DNA of 64,000 nucleotides from Blastobasis lacticolella (Eukaryota; Arthropoda; Insecta; Lepidoptera; Blastobasidae), in assembly GCA_905147135.1 (NCBI GenBank), contig LR990050.1:7741001-7805000 (forward strand), written 5' to 3'. Each line of letters begins with the position of its first letter. Positions within the stretch are counted from its first letter, which is position 1. Positions 1 through 12,628 of the stretch are shown here, piece after piece. The translations under genes were made by a program, and so were the position numbers. The notes beneath the pieces are model-generated. The model was not told the DNA's origin, searched no databases, and saw only the letters and a list, made by a program, of their open reading frames with translations.

Positions 1-993
1 CTTATAAATTTGTGTGAATTTCAAGAAATATATTCAATGCTAAGGTTATCTGGAAAAGGTCACGTCTATGATAAGCCTACCCATTGTATTGTGTTAACAT
101 GGTGTGCTAAAAGGTATTATTGGACACAAATTTAGCTGTGTGCGATCGCGCTATACCTATTAAAACATTCGTAAATTCGCAGCTTCAGCGTGCCGGTAGC
201 GATACAATACCTAGTACTACCTAGCTAGACTTTGAACAGCTGTTGGCCGTAACGGCGGGCGGCGGCGCGGCGCGTCCGCGACTCTACGTTCCTACGAGCA
301 AACAATGCAGTCCCGTTACATCGCTGCACTGCATGGGATAATGTGATAAGCTCTTCATTACAGTGCATGGATACCGGAAATTGGACTAGCTTTACATTAC
401 ACGCGGAAAAATCTCATGGGAGGCGCTCGTAAAAACCGTCCCTCGATTGTTTGCTAGCTGACGAGTTTAATATAATTTTTATATAGTAATTAATATTATT
501 GTGTTGTTATTTCTTTCATCACTTCAAGGTACGAGTACCCACGTTGTTTTTATTTGTTTTGCAGAATATTACCTATTGAAGGTTTGATGGCATCATCATT
601 TAATGTCAGGCTTCCTTACAATTAAGTACTGTTTATCACATCCGCATAAAAACTAGTGTCAAGGCATGTTTGTCTGTTAATTTCTACGCAACTTGTTCGA
701 GGATTCAAAACGAAAGTTAAAAACCATGTGAAGAGATTTAAAAGCTGTTTGCTACAATTGTTTTGTATATACCCAAGAACTTATAGCAGACGGACATTGT
801 GATTTTTATGTCGGTCTGCTGTACAGAGTCCTGGGTGTGATCCTCCACCAGACAGAACCCGAAACACCTAGACTGGATCTATAAGTTTGTGTGCCTTTAC
901 AAATGAAACTCAAGGTAGTTATGCTCTTTAACTAGGATAGTCAACTTACGATTTTATTTAAGGTTTCTGTTTTTCTTCTCTTTTACAATCAAG
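1..993. other. no gene seen
   Basis: AT-rich sequence with a small GC-rich patch near 240-290. I see no coding exon, RNA gene or recognisable repeat. Confidence 0.5.
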
Positions 994-1207
994 CTGACGA
1001 CCTGAGTGGTTCAGTTGCCACGAAGAGGTCCCGGCATTGATTTCTTGCCGTACAGAAATTGAAATGATGAATTTTAATTTCTGTTACGGGTCTGGGTGTT
1101 ATATTTACAAACTATGTACATATTTAAAATAAATATAAGTAGTATAAGTAACACAAACTTTGGGGGTAGATGGCGTTGTGTGAATCGTCCAAGCATATTT
1201 ATTTAGG
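994..1207 (+). mobile_element. tRNA-derived SINE, family B, diverged copy
   Basis: Begins with a tRNA-like head (TGACGACCTGAGTGGTTCAG). It then matches the copy at 6901-7175 through AGAAATTGAAATGATGAATT and GGTAGATGGCGTTGTGTGAA, ending at CCAAGCATATTTATTTA. The B-box region is degraded here. The two copies align in order along their length. Confidence 0.75.
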
Positions 1208-2870
1208 CTTGTACAGTCATGGCCAGTATGTAGATATCATCTATCTATGATAGGCAGGCATCGTGTTGCTGAGTGCCAAGTTATCTTCCCCCCAAGTTAG
1301 TCGGTGATGCGGAACCGAGCTGTAACTCCGAGTGGCTGGACACAGCAACAGAGCAACTACGGGTTAATGCCCCGATGCAGGCATCTAGCCGGAAATGGCG
1401 CGAAATGTCCCATTCATAAATTAATTAAATTCATAAGATTTGGAAAAATTATCTATCTCATTTCGTCACCAATAAAAAAATTAAAAATGCGAAAATTCAT
1501 CTGCTATTCTAATTTTAGCGAGTAAGCTTACAGCAATTATATTATTTCAATAAAAGTAGAGAACCACAGCGTTAAGTACCTACTATACTATAAATAAACC
1601 AATTTATTTACGTATTTAGATTTCTGTACATAATTGAAACGTATTTTACATAGAAAGCTTTTATTCTGTCTGGCCTGCGCCTCTTATAGGTGTCATATTA
1701 GGTCTATGTGCTGGCATTGTAGCTAGATTAATCGTTTTATGTAGGAGTTTGTTAAATGAATCGGCGGGGTAACCTAGCTACTTTGTTTGAAAGCTAAACA
1801 GTCTGTTTCTCGAAATCTTCACCATTGGGCAAGTTTCGTACGTAAGCCAATAAAAAACAGGTGCCAGTACAATATCCCTCAAGATAAGGCTTACGATCTT
1901 AACATGAAAAGGATGAAGATGATGATACTACACTCAAAATTTATTCTCTGCTTTCGACTGTAGTACTTAGTAGGTATGTATAGAATTTTATGCTTATCAG
2001 AAATGAGCCTCTTCTGGTTTGGATGGATAAGAATCACGAGGCTGTGTAATTAATTCGGTAAACACGTTTTAATTTATGATGTTAATTAGTACGTTTAAAT
2101 AACTTGACTTTAAACTATTATTTTCACCCTAGGCACCAATCCATTATTCTCACCTAAGGTCCTTTTAATTAGGCATGTTATAAGAAAACTTTCATGTATT
2201 ATTATAATTCATATAATACTATTGTGTTTATGCCTCGTCCCACACGAATGCGGCTGAGTCGCCGCAGACGCAGCGCTGCATCGCACGCAGTGATAGCATA
2301 CCTAATGCTAATGATGTATGGAGCGTACACTCACTCAAGCTTCGGGTCTTCATAAAAACATCGATGGAATATCTTACACGGATACTGATTGATGTCGCTG
2401 TTCTGCATATAGGTGTGGTATTGTACCTTCAATCGAAACCAATCATATCATCTTCGGTTCGCACACTCACGCGTATGCACTCATTCGCATACTCTTCATT
2501 TTCATATTCCTGTATGACTTTGAAACATATACCTTAAAATTTACTGATATTCTCCCCAAAGTTTCGGGAACAAGGCTCACTAACTCTGTAAAAATGGAAG
2601 GCATCAGACCGAGAGGTCGTTTCGTAAGCAGCCCCACACGATGGGCGGACTAACTAACCAGTAACTTCAATGTTCCACTAGATAAAGCGTTCTAATAAGT
2701 CACCAACCCATGACCAATGTTCTAGAAGCTACACCATAGGCATAGTTTCATCCTAATTACCCGCAGTGTCTCAAGACAGGAACACGTCAGGAACAGAAAC
2801 GTGGTAGCTCACTGTACCCAAGGGCAATTATAAGGGCTATGAACCTCTATATTATGATCGAATCAAAAAA
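1208..2870. other. no gene seen
   Basis: AT-rich non-coding sequence. The one 73-codon frame (1304-1525) has no recognisable motif and crosses an AT-rich stretch, so I treat it as chance. Confidence 0.5.
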
Positions 2871-2874
2871 ATTT

Positions 2875-3045
2875 GACCCGTTGGCCAGCCGACATAGCCA
2901 GAAGGATTGACAGTGCACATAGATCGCAGATCAGATGGCTGCTGGAGCCCTCGAATGGCGACCACGTACCGAAAGACGCAGCATGGGCAGGCCTCTCGCA
3001 AGGTGGACCGAAAGCCTGGAAAAGGTCGCAGGTAGAGCTCGTCTA
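2875..3045 (+). mobile_element. RTE-like LINE, C-terminal fragment
   Basis: The frame around 2950-3035 reads LEWRPRTERRSMGRPLARW, the C-terminal signature of insect endonuclease/reverse-transcriptase LINEs (usual form EWRPRTGKRSVGRPPTRW). The N-terminal side (WPADIARRID) is present in a shifted frame, so at least one indel has occurred. A dead fragment. Confidence 0.8.
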
Positions 3046-3519
3046 GTCTAATATGACGCGCCCCACTACTTAGTTAGTTGATTTCGATGTGTGAGTGCAA
3101 ATATTAATAACGACACTTCATCTGTGTGGGAGCGTCGACTGATCCAATCGAACGACGCGAGCTCCTACGTTAGTGTCTCACCGGCAACTGAATGACCAAT
3201 TACAACGGCATTTGTATATGTATTGCGTCCATATTTTAAACTTGCTTGTGTGCGTTAATGCGATAGTGGAGCGCGTCATTTTAGATTAGACGAGCTCTAC
3301 CAGCTGGAGGTGAAATGCATCTATATTTGCCCATATTTTGCAAGATTATTAGTAATAAGAAAATGTTTGCCGATTTAAATATTAATTTAATCGTTTTATT
3401 TAAACGGTGCAGTCTATAATGTGATTTCAAAACAACCATTAAACCTCGTGACGTATAAATAAAAAAGTACATATTTATTGCATTTTGACTTTTCAAACGT
3501 CTAAAAGCAAAGGGAAAGT

Positions 3520-3772
3520 TTGCGAGCTCATGCAGGTAGGGTTTAAAGGAACTTTCTCCCACGCACACTTACATTGTGGAATGAACTACCTGGACACGTT
3601 TTCCCTGGAGAGCTCAACATGGAGTTCTTCAAGAAAGGGATTAAAATGTTTATACGGGGTCGGCAACGCGTGAGTTTTGCCCCTAGTATTGCAAACGTCC
3701 ATAGGCTGCGGTGACTGCTTACCTTTAGGCATGCCGTAAGCTTGTTTGCCACCTTAGAGGTATATTAAAAAA
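3520..3772 (+). mobile_element. jockey/CR1-type LINE, C-terminal end plus 3' UTR
   Basis: The frame from about 3574 to the TGA at 3712 reads LWNELPGHVFPGELNMEFFK and onward, the usual end of this LINE class. The 3' UTR follows (GACTGCTTACC to TTGTTTGCCACC). That 3' UTR recurs at 61660-61752 (+) and inverted at 47640, so those sites are ends of related elements. Confidence 0.8.
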
Positions 3773-3789
3773 AGGTAGAGGGTGACGCA

Positions 3790-4320
3790 TGCAGACCGAC
3801 TAGCGCGTACGATACACCGCCGAGACACCGGGCAAAGACACACACCATGCCCCGCGCAAGTTAGAGAACAGACTGTAATTAATTAATGTTGCGCCTTAAG
3901 AACCTACAGACACATTTTATACCGACAAAGTCCACTACCAGGACAACAGCGGCGGCCCAAAGAGCCGCAGTACCACCGGCGTCTGGCGGGCGGCATCGGC
4001 AGTAGGGCAGATGCTGGCGCATTATAAAAAGCTGTTAGAGACAGCGCTGCGCGGAGCGTTGACCTGGCAAATGTTTACTGTCCTTGGCAGTGGCGCGCGA
4101 GCGGCCGCCGGGCGTGACGTCATCGCGAGGTGCCGATGGGTTTCAGTGAGGCCCACTGCCGCGTCTGTCGATTCGTAGCTCGCTAGTCTATAGTATGTAT
4201 GACATAGTATGTAGTTTGATTGTTCAATTTAAGGTTTATGTCGGTATTAGTGTATTTTGTTAGTGATTATCCTTTTCTCCACCCGCAACTTCTGTAAAGT
4301 TGGTCACTTGGGATTTTTTA
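3790..4320. other. no gene seen; GC-rich patch
   Basis: A GC-rich stretch at about 3930-4170 inside AT-rich DNA, without a convincing reading frame. It may be regulatory or unique DNA. Confidence 0.4.
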
Positions 4321-4326
4321 TTTTTT

Positions 4327-5257
4327 ACTAGCTGCCCGCGCCGGCTTTGCACGGATGCTCTTGGGGTTTTCAATATTACAATAATAATATATGCATGTTT
4401 TATAAGTACCTTCCTACCTATTTACATATAAACCTTTAGGAGAAAATATTTAAATTTTTATTAATAATTTAAATCGCATTAAAATTCACTCAACATTCAA
4501 CAGTTTGGGAGGAATTACCGGAAATACCGACAGACGCGGAAAGCGACTTTATTGTAGCGGTCCCCTGCCGCGCGCAGTTCGGATATCTGTAAATATCCAA
4601 CTATCCCGCGGGACCCTATTATTTTTGTTCCAGCAGGCCTACAGCAGAGATATGCTAAACTAGATTAACACCGATACGACCGACGTGCACAATAATCCTT
4701 CCTTATAATCCTTGCAATGTAACGAAGACTACTACTTGTTGTCCTGTTCTGCTATTATAAGGAAAAAGGGCGTAACTGACATTTTCATGAAATTGAGATT
4801 TCAATACCTCTGGACTTAAAAAGAAAAGGAAATGCTTCTACTCAATTTTTTAATCTCGATAATTTAACGTTTTTCTCCAAAAACCATAAGGGATAAAGAC
4901 GCAATTGGTGATCTAAAATAAAGTGTTCAAAAGTTACAAAGACGTATGTGATGAAACTCAATAGAAAAGGCCGTAACAGACTGTTACTTCTAAATTTAAA
5001 CGATGAAAAGGTGTAAATGACACAAGTGGTAATTATGTCTATTTATTTTTATGTCAACCTTCTTATCTTTATTTAAATTTTAAATCTATACCTACATAGT
5101 ATTAAACAATGTCGCTACCTACCTACTTAGGTATGTACGCTTAGATCTTTTAAACTACACAACGAATTTTAATGCGGTTTTCAACAATAGAGTGATTCAA
5201 GAGGAAGGTTTATGGGGTAAGACAACACGCGAACGAAGTCGCGGCGGGCAAACTAGT
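4327..5257. mobile_element. possible non-autonomous TIR element, 931 bp
   Basis: The left end reads ACTAGCTGCCCGC and the right end, reverse-complemented, ACTAGTTTGCCCGC. The right end also has the CGAACGAAGTCGCGG motif common at the ends of a frequent lepidopteran repeat. The interior is AT-rich with no ORF. A clear target duplication was not found, so the boundaries could belong to two separate fragments. A shorter pair of similar ends lies at 47503-47637. Confidence 0.45.
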
Positions 5258-5518
5258 TTAATATAATAGCTGATTATTTCGATTATTATTTGTAAAGTAT
5301 AAAGATAATTTAATTAAATTTATTTATATGTTACACAAAGAGAAATAAAATAATAGATGTACGTGCGAAAATGCATCACAAGCAAAGCAAAGTAATGGAT
5401 TTCATATATTTTTTTAAATATTCGTAATAAAAGCAGTATATGACCACATGCGTTATATTTGCGTTGTCTGTGTATCTATTTTTGTGCTAAGAAAAAAAAA
5501 CCGAAATAAGTATAACTA

Positions 5519-5592
5519 GGCGGACCCCGGGCCCCCGCGTGTTGCGCGGGAGTGCAACCGGGATTTAACGCCAAGATGATGATGATGATGAT
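5519..5592 (+). mobile_element. SINE family A, 3' tail fragment
   Basis: GACCCCGGGCCCCCGCG and GGGATTTAACGCCAAG followed by (GAT)n, the tail of the same SINE seen inverted at 55732. The head is missing. Confidence 0.7.
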
Positions 5593-6180
5593 TTTTCCGG
5601 TTTTACGCGCATTATGGTGGAGCGGTAGTGTTTTCTCATAAAAAAAATTACTTGTATGGGAAAACGTAAAAAAATGGCAAGGAAAATATTGGCTGAAATA
5701 AGTAAGTACTTTTTTTATTCATTTAATTCTCAAAAGTACAATTTTCGTAATTACAGTGTTTCATATAAAATATAAAAGTATGTACCGTGACCATAGACTA
5801 ATAAAGATACCTACTGTATTAGTAGGTAGGGTTCTGCAGTCGCTTAACATCATGGAACATTAAAAGAGAGTTTTTTGTAACAAAGGTACACCTAAATGCA
5901 CCTAGATATAACTTCTTTCTAATAAAATCTAGTAATTTGTATGAAAAGTTTGCTTGTCTAACTACACTTTTTATATTTCTTGACTACTACTCGTTATCTT
6001 GATGACTCCAAGCATCAGCATTGATAATTAGAAATGTTTATTTATTTATTTTTCGTAAAACTAACAGCATTTAAAAAAAATATTACGTCTAATCATGTGA
6101 ATATGCCTACAATCAGCTGCAGAGGAACCTAAAGTACGTTTCAATAGAAAAAGACAAAAGTACGCACGACAATGGTGTTA

Positions 6181-6213
6181 TTTTTTACATTAAATATTAT
6201 TTAATGTAAAAAA
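6181..6213. repeat. perfect hairpin, 16-bp arms, 1-nt loop
   Basis: Arms TTTTTTACATTAAATA and TATTTAATGTAAAAAA around a single T. The right half also forms the left copy of the 12-bp direct repeat that flanks the next element. Confidence 0.85.
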
Positions 6214-6218
6214 GGAAG

Positions 6219-6356
6219 ACCTTGGTCAACCTCGCAATCTCCAGGAACTGGATGGGTGACCGTTTCGTACTTCGAGGTTAGTCGAACTTTAGCACAGCAA
6301 CGAGTTCGCTGTAGGTGGGCTCCTCATACCGTTGGCGAAGCGAATTTGACCAAGGT
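6219..6356. mobile_element. 138-bp element with inverted ends and 5S-like core
   Basis: Ends are ACCTTGGTCAACCTCGC and its near reverse complement. A perfect 12-bp direct repeat (TTATTTAATGTA, 6197-6208 and 6356-6367) flanks it. Inside is AACTGGATGGGTGACCG, which resembles the internal promoter part of 5S rRNA. Part of it, inverted, recurs at 22541-22635. It is too short and diverged to be a 5S gene. Confidence 0.5.
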
Positions 6357-6900
6357 TATTTAATGTATTATCCACAGAAATGTGAAGAAGAATCTTTATT
6401 TATTTAAATAAGACAATTTACCTATATAGATTTCGTTATTGTGCACTACTTTTGACGTTTTCTATTGAATCATTCTTTAGATACCTTTCTCTGAAGCTAC
6501 CTACCTACCCGTAGGTCATAAAAGATTGGTATGTTACACAAAAAAAGATTAGGTTCAATTTGTAAAACAGCAACAATGATAATAATTTTATGTGTGGAGT
6601 GCGGTAATGAGGTTAGTGACTCTGACACAGCTCGGTGGGCCGGCGGGGGCCGGGCGGGCGTAGCAACCGCCTAATCAATAATCATGATGATTACATTAGA
6701 AGCCTTTACGCAGCGAGCCTAGTTTTACAGTAATATTTGTCTTACGACATTTTTGTCATGTTCGTCGACCGAGCTGTGTTCGTCTTTCTTCCTAATACCC
6801 ACAGAATACCTTTTTTTAGGTTATAGGGCCTAGGGGGGTAGGGCCTGATTGAAAGTGGTCACCGCCGTCTATGGACATCAGCAACACCAGGGGAGTTACC

Positions 6901-7175
6901 AATAATATTAAATAATAATAATAATAAATAAATATGCTTGGAAAAATTCACACAGGGCCATCTAGCCCCAAAGTAAGCAAAGCTTGTGTTATGGGTGATA
7001 ACTGATAAAGTACTTTTATACTTTTTTTAAATACTTACTTATTATTCATACCACACTCAGACCCGTACCAGATATTAAAATTCATCATTTCAATTTCTGC
7101 TCAGCCGGGAATCGAACCCGAGCCCTGTGCGTGGCGACGGGCACGTTAACCAATCACTCAGGTCGTCATGTCGTC
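6901..7175 (-). mobile_element. tRNA-derived SINE, family B, well-preserved copy
   Basis: On the minus strand the head reads TGACGACCTGAGTGATTGG (A-box region) and CTCGGGTTCGATTCC (B box, 7107-7121). A unique body and an (ATT)n tail at 6901-6934 follow. It matches 994-1207 along its length. Confidence 0.8.
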
Positions 7176-7199
7176 ACCAATGAGTTGCTCGCCTCTGAA

Positions 7200-9000
7200 G
7201 CGACCTTAGTACCTACGTAAAATAATATTCTATACCATAATTATCCTATCCTAAAAGGGTAGGTCAGTTTTCGTTTCAGCTGTACTTTCGGAAGATTTTC
7301 CGAAATCGAAACTAGGTAAGTAGTTACAATGTAGCGCCGAAACTAGCCAAAACCGGAACTGAAAGTTCGGTCGGACACTACACGGCGTAACCGAATCGCA
7401 GGCAAAAGCTAGTTATGTAAAAAGAAAAATATGAAAGAATAAATTATTTTATCATAGATAATGTCTTTCAATCATAAGTGACTAAACTGCTAAAAGAAAG
7501 ATTGACTCTAGCTGCTGGACTAATAGAATGATTAGAGTAGAGCCTGATAGAGTAGCTCTAATAGTTTAATAATTATTATACCTAATTTAATATAGATATA
7601 ACTAATGATAATCATCAGTTTTACCACTTCCTTGTTCCTCCACACCTACGTGTAGTGTAGATAATCAACTAGTAGGGAACGCCTCCATATTCGCTTGAAA
7701 AATTGCTTCACATTATTAATTTATAAAAATTGAACAAATTATACGCATTAAAGCTCAGAATGGATACTTATTTCGTAATGTTAATGTGCCCCACATTAGT
7801 TTCGCATTTAACTTGGCTTTCGGTGGCAAAAAAGTCTATTTGTGGAGAATACCCAGTCTGTGGGAGGCCCTACTGGGGCGTGGTGTGGAAGTTTACTGAG
7901 CGTGGCCGGCCAGCGGGCCTGTCTGGCGCGTATTCCGAATCTACGGGAGATGCTGCGCTGTACCCACGCGGCGCGCTCGAGACGAGAGCAAGCGGGACAG
8001 CGCGCTCCGTAGTTACGGTGACGGACGGACAGACAGTCGGCCCTCGGGCCCGAGCGGCGCGGCCAGCCAGTATAGCTCGCTTTTTGCGAGCCGGCGGCGA
8101 AGGTCGGTCGAGGCGAGCAGCCACGGGCGGACTAGCATTCCTTCCAACCGCTATGAATGAATAGTCGCTCAACTGGTCTGGCATACCGAGTAACTTTAGA
8201 TTAATTTGACAACAAACATTTAAGTTGGCTATAACCGGAATGGCCGGCACCCGCCCCGTGGGAACGGTCCGAATCGTTTGTCTCTGATGATTGTGCACCG
8301 TTTACTCGCCGATGATCCGTTCCGCGGCGAGTGATTGCGCACGCCCGCTAATTACCGACCGAGGCCGTGGCGTCGCACTCGTGCACGCTACTTTCAGGGC
8401 GTAGGCACTAAACTGGGTCCCTATACCCTTCAACAATTTGTATACATTAGTGTCAAAATATAGGTTTTGATTACAGAAGTTTGGCATGGATCTAAGCTTT
8501 TTATACTACCTGGTAAGACCAATCAGTGATTATGATAAGAGCGATTGTTTGTGGGTATGTACCGATCAACTTAGAAGAATATTTCCTTCAACGCGTCGGC
8601 GTGGTGCTATAGCTCATGCCAAATGGATTGGCAATAGCGTGCCTTGACCTCTTGCTAAAGAACCTGCCGCGGCAGTATCCCATGAAAAATATGGGAAAAC
8701 TTTTATAAACTGTTCTATATCCTTGTAATGTAACGAATACTACTATTTAAATGATTATAACTATCACTGTGATCATTTATAAATTAGTTCTGACCGAGAG
8801 ATCAATGTTCGCTATTGCCAATGCATTTGGCACCAACGAAAGATTTTAGAATTTCGAAGATGTAAGGTATTTATAACTTGTAAAATCTTTGTTCAGGACG
8901 ATAATGTAGTGTAGGCGAATGACGCCACTCACTATTTTGTCGTCCACCTGTAGCAGTTCCACCATTTCGTGAATGGAAATTTCCAAATCATTGCTCTCTA
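7200..9000. other. no gene supported; GC-rich island at about 7865-8150
   Basis: The island carries a 144-codon plus-strand frame (7730-8164) and an antisense frame, but both read as Arg/Ala/Gly/Pro-rich chance translation of GC-rich DNA, and neither shows a motif. The island could be a promoter or other regulatory element. Confidence 0.4.
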
Positions 9001-9019
9001 GGACGTAGGGTAGACGTAC

Positions 9020-9088
9020 ATTAAAACTGTAAGATCTTTTGTAACCTCATGAATGCAATAAATACATTGATTGATTGATTGATTGATA
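9020..9088 (+). repeat. LINE 3' end with (ATTG)n tail
   Basis: TGCAATAAATACATTG followed by five ATTG-type units. This form, a polyadenylation-like signal and then a short tandem tail, is usual at insect LINE 3' ends. No coding part is left. Confidence 0.5.
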
Positions 9089-10024
9089 GGTTAGTTATTA
9101 TGTACCTACGGCCTAGGAAGCTCACATACATGAGATCTCATGTTAATCATAACCTTAACGAAATATTAAATGTTTATGTGTAGTACTGTACCTTCGGCTA
9201 TCACTAAGTATATCTATTTACGTATTAAAGACACTTATATTCTGTGTATTACGCATTTTACGAACTAATAGTAAAACATAATTATTTCATCAAAAAATGT
9301 CATGATTTTGCACCAGCTGCTAGCTAGACCTTCGGCTATTACTGTAGAAACGATTACAGAAAGATTAAATGGCAGTCTATCACCACTCCCGTGTAAGAGC
9401 GAATGATTAATAATGTATGGTTGTAGGTGTCTATTAACAAGCCGACTATCTTAATTATGAATATCGAAGTAGATAAACTCGATCCAGTGGAAATTGCGAG
9501 GGCTCTCTATGGATGGCAACTTCGCCGACGGGTTACGCTTTATGTGGTTTTTGGCGCAAGATCATGGTCACAATTACCATTTTATGGACCATTACAGTAA
9601 GCAACCTAGTGCTTTATATAATTGAGACCATTGCGTTGCGAGGCCAGGCCAAGCCACGCCACTGATGTTGTTTAAACTACAGCCTGCGGTTTGGAGATCA
9701 TACGAATAGCTTCGCAATCTAATAACGAATATAAGTAGGTTTCTTTTACTTTTATTTCATTCACATTTGTAAGCGAAATTGTGTTTATGTACCTTATATT
9801 CACCCAAGATTTAACTACGTGGTATAATCGTGTGGCCGTTGGCCGTGTGGTGTCCGGCAGAGTAGAATAGCACCAACCTCTTAAACTCGTGGGTGTCGTC
9901 CAAGGCGACTTATGTTTCCGAAGCGAAAATTCTGGAATCTCCATAGGCTGGAAAATCGGCAGCGTCATTTAGATTTCTATATTTACAACATTGCGATATC
10001 CAACCCGCCTGCCAAACGTGGAGA

Positions 10025-10085
10025 TCATGGCAATAACCTCCTCTTTCGTGGGAGAGGCCCTAAGTCCTGCAGTGGACTGATAAAT
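10025..10085 (+). mobile_element. LINE 3' end remnant
   Basis: GTGGGAGAGGCCCTAAGTCC then TGCAGTGGACTGATAAATC, close to the 'GGAGAGGCCTATGTCCTGCAG' type endings of RTE-like LINEs in Lepidoptera. Short and without an ORF. Confidence 0.45.
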
Positions 10086-10299
10086 CATCTTCACCCAGTA
10101 AACTAACGAAAACCCCAAAAATGTAGTATAGTACTTACAGTAATACGTATAGCTAGTGCTACGCGCTTTGTAAGATTGGTACCTACCCATTCGTCATTAA
10201 AAACTATCTTTGGCACCATCACAAACGGGTTCCCGTGTAAGTTATGGCTCACTAAATTGATGTCTAAATTATACGTATAGTGGCCGGAAGTGTATAAGT

Positions 10300-11140
10300 G
10301 ATTCTAGGTGTGTTACGTGTATGGCCTTGGATCTATGGGTCTTTGGATTATGACAGAGCCACCGCGGTATTCATGGAACGTACCGGATATAATCTCAATG
10401 CTATATAAATAGGCACTGGCGAATTCTGTTGTTATACTCGTATTTTCAGTTTGGGTGCTTCAATAAAAATTTAATACTCATTTGTCCGACCAGCAATGAA
10501 GCCCATTAATTTGGCTCTTATGAAATTGTCAGTTTTTAGCACAGATACGAGGTTTTTAGCAACGAATCGATTATCTACGGATTGAGACGTAGATACCTAA
10601 TAAATCCTACAAGTTTAAAAGCTCTCCGGTTGCGAAAATTCGTCTATATGGGTCGCGACTCGTGTGGTTTTATTGGGTTTTCTATATTTTGTGTTTCGCA
10701 CGCTTCAATACGACAGATTTTAAGCCTCAGTTGTCCTACCAACAACAAAGCCCATTAGTAGGTAATTTGAATTGACAGTGTTTAGCACAGACATGAGGTT
10801 TTTAACATCGAATAGATTATCTACGAGCTTACAGAGATTAACCGCCTAGCACGTTGACGAGGGAAGTTGGTCTCTTTAAGGTACATAATGCGGCCCTAAG
10901 ACGTAGATACTTGTACCCAATCACTCCTACAAGTATAAGAAAGCTCTCAGGCTTAGTTATATTAGTCTCTTTGGGTCGCCCCTTAGATCCTGTGGGAAGG
11001 AGAGATATGACTATTGATATAAATGCCCCATCGTGTCTCTAGAGGAGACTCTACTGTCTTAGTATTACGTTACGTCATTCTCTCAATAAAAAGTCTGTTC
11101 TGTGAGAATTGAATCCATACGGATATTTCTTTGATTTGTC
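10300..11140 (+). repeat. LTR-like, partly duplicated segment
   Basis: A TATATAAATAGG box at about 10403 with CAATAAAA some 60 bp on, and a second GATATAAATG at about 11015 with CAATAAAA some 70 bp on. Between them a unit is repeated: AAGCCCATTA then TTTAGCACAGA and GATTATCTACG (10497-10580 and 10747-10825), then GACGTAGATAC (10585 and 10900). This suggests overlapping LTR-like promoters or a tandem duplication. No gag or pol was found beside it. Confidence 0.35.
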
Positions 11141-11159
11141 CAATTATAGTTTATTAATA

Positions 11160-12550
11160 TCTAGTTCGCCCGTTGGGTAGGCAGGTAAGTGCCGAGAGAA
11201 TGTGCGATGCGAGTTCCATAGTGTGGTCTAAGCTTATGGTTCTTAAACTGTAGGCAGGTATCGATACGGTCAAAATTCTCCTGTACAATATTTTATTGGC
11301 CGCGAAAACTGATAAACTCACTATAAGCAGCTTTTGGTTACATGAATTATATACTCTATTTTTGAACCACTCACCTCGAGTAAAACTGTTAAAGTTTTGG
11401 TTTTTGTCATGAATAATTCAATCATTTTTTTAAATTGTTCGTCCTTTGACTGAGTATCATTACCTACCTACCTCATCTCAGCTTAAGAATAGACTTCTGT
11501 CAATTTGCAGTCGCTGTGCCAACAACTTGCCAACAACACTTCTCATTAAGTGTACCATTTAACCTACCTAGATGCCTATAAACCGATGCCTCGAATCTTA
11601 ATAAGTAGTTCAATAGCTAGGACGAATATTGGATCTCACTCTCCTGCTTCCCGCATATGCCAATCCTATAATGGATTCCAACAAAAATCGTCACAAATTA
11701 ACCTCTTTTCCAATTCTCTTATTATTTAAGTTGCTTTGTTTAACATTGTTTAATTTTTAGTTTATACTAAACTCCTTTTCCTTTGTTTTATATTGTTTTA
11801 AATGACACTAAACGAGAATGTTGTGTCACCAATATGGGACTCATATTAGAATAACTTTTATGTAAACTGTTTATGATGTAAGAATATGTGTTTTGCAGGT
11901 ATACCTTACCTTAAAAATAAATAAATAAACTTGTCATGTAAAATATTGTAAAATTTGTAAATTAAAAATTGTAAGTTTTACATTTTTCAGTTTAATAAAA
12001 ATTTCAACTTACTTAATAATGTTAGAAAATTTACTATTACATTCCTGCAGTGGAAAGATACGTAACTATACTCCGTAAGCAATTGTAGTAGCGCGAGCGT
12101 AAGGTTTAAGTGAAAATAATAAATGATTAAAAAAGGTACCTCTATGGCGCTCGGCCCATGCAAAGTGGGCATAGCCTTGAATGAACACTTGCCGGGTCAT
12201 AAACAAACCGTCTCGAAAAGACTTCGGTGGGCCTTACAACCACCTACTGCCAGCCATCCGTAGAGCTGTAGGCGCTATAGCTAGCTCAATCGAAAGGTCC
12301 AACATAGATATTTAGCGCTACGAACTAGATTGAGTGAGAGAGAATACGCAAGTGCTACAGACGCTGAAAAACCGCTATAATTTTGCGCCACAAGAAGGAA
12401 AATTCTTTGTTCGAAACTAGTTTTGTACAAATATCATTTCCTCTTTGTTCACTGATTACGTAGACATCTGAAAGACAATATTTTGAGGTAAATCAACTGG
12501 GAAAGATCTATTTGTTGGTAGCAATGAATTTTTGTTACATGTTCTTATTG
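11160..12550. other. no gene seen
   Basis: AT-rich; a LINE-like A-rich tail (TTAAAAATAAATAAATAAAC) near 11911-11932 is the only repeat signal I noted. Confidence 0.45.
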
Positions 12551-12557
12551 TTTAATT

Positions 12558-12628
12558 TAGTACCCCGGGCCCTCAAGGCCCGGGCGCGCGAGAGCACTAG
12601 CAGGACATTAATGCCAAGATGATGATTA
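12558..12628 (+). mobile_element. SINE family A, 3' tail fragment
   Basis: CCCCGGGCCCTCAAGGCCC then GACATTAATGCCAAGATGATG, the family A tail. The GC-rich part is itself a near palindrome. Confidence 0.6.

Noticed and set aside
6240..6290. 5S rRNA gene
   Set aside because: Only about 17 bp resemble 5S; the rest does not match.
7107..7121. tRNA B box
   Set aside because: It belongs to a SINE; no acceptor stem or full cloverleaf can be drawn.
7730..8164. 144-codon plus-strand ORF
   Set aside because: Its second half is Arg/Ala/Gly-rich translation of a GC-rich island, with an equally long antisense frame (7870-8298). No motif.
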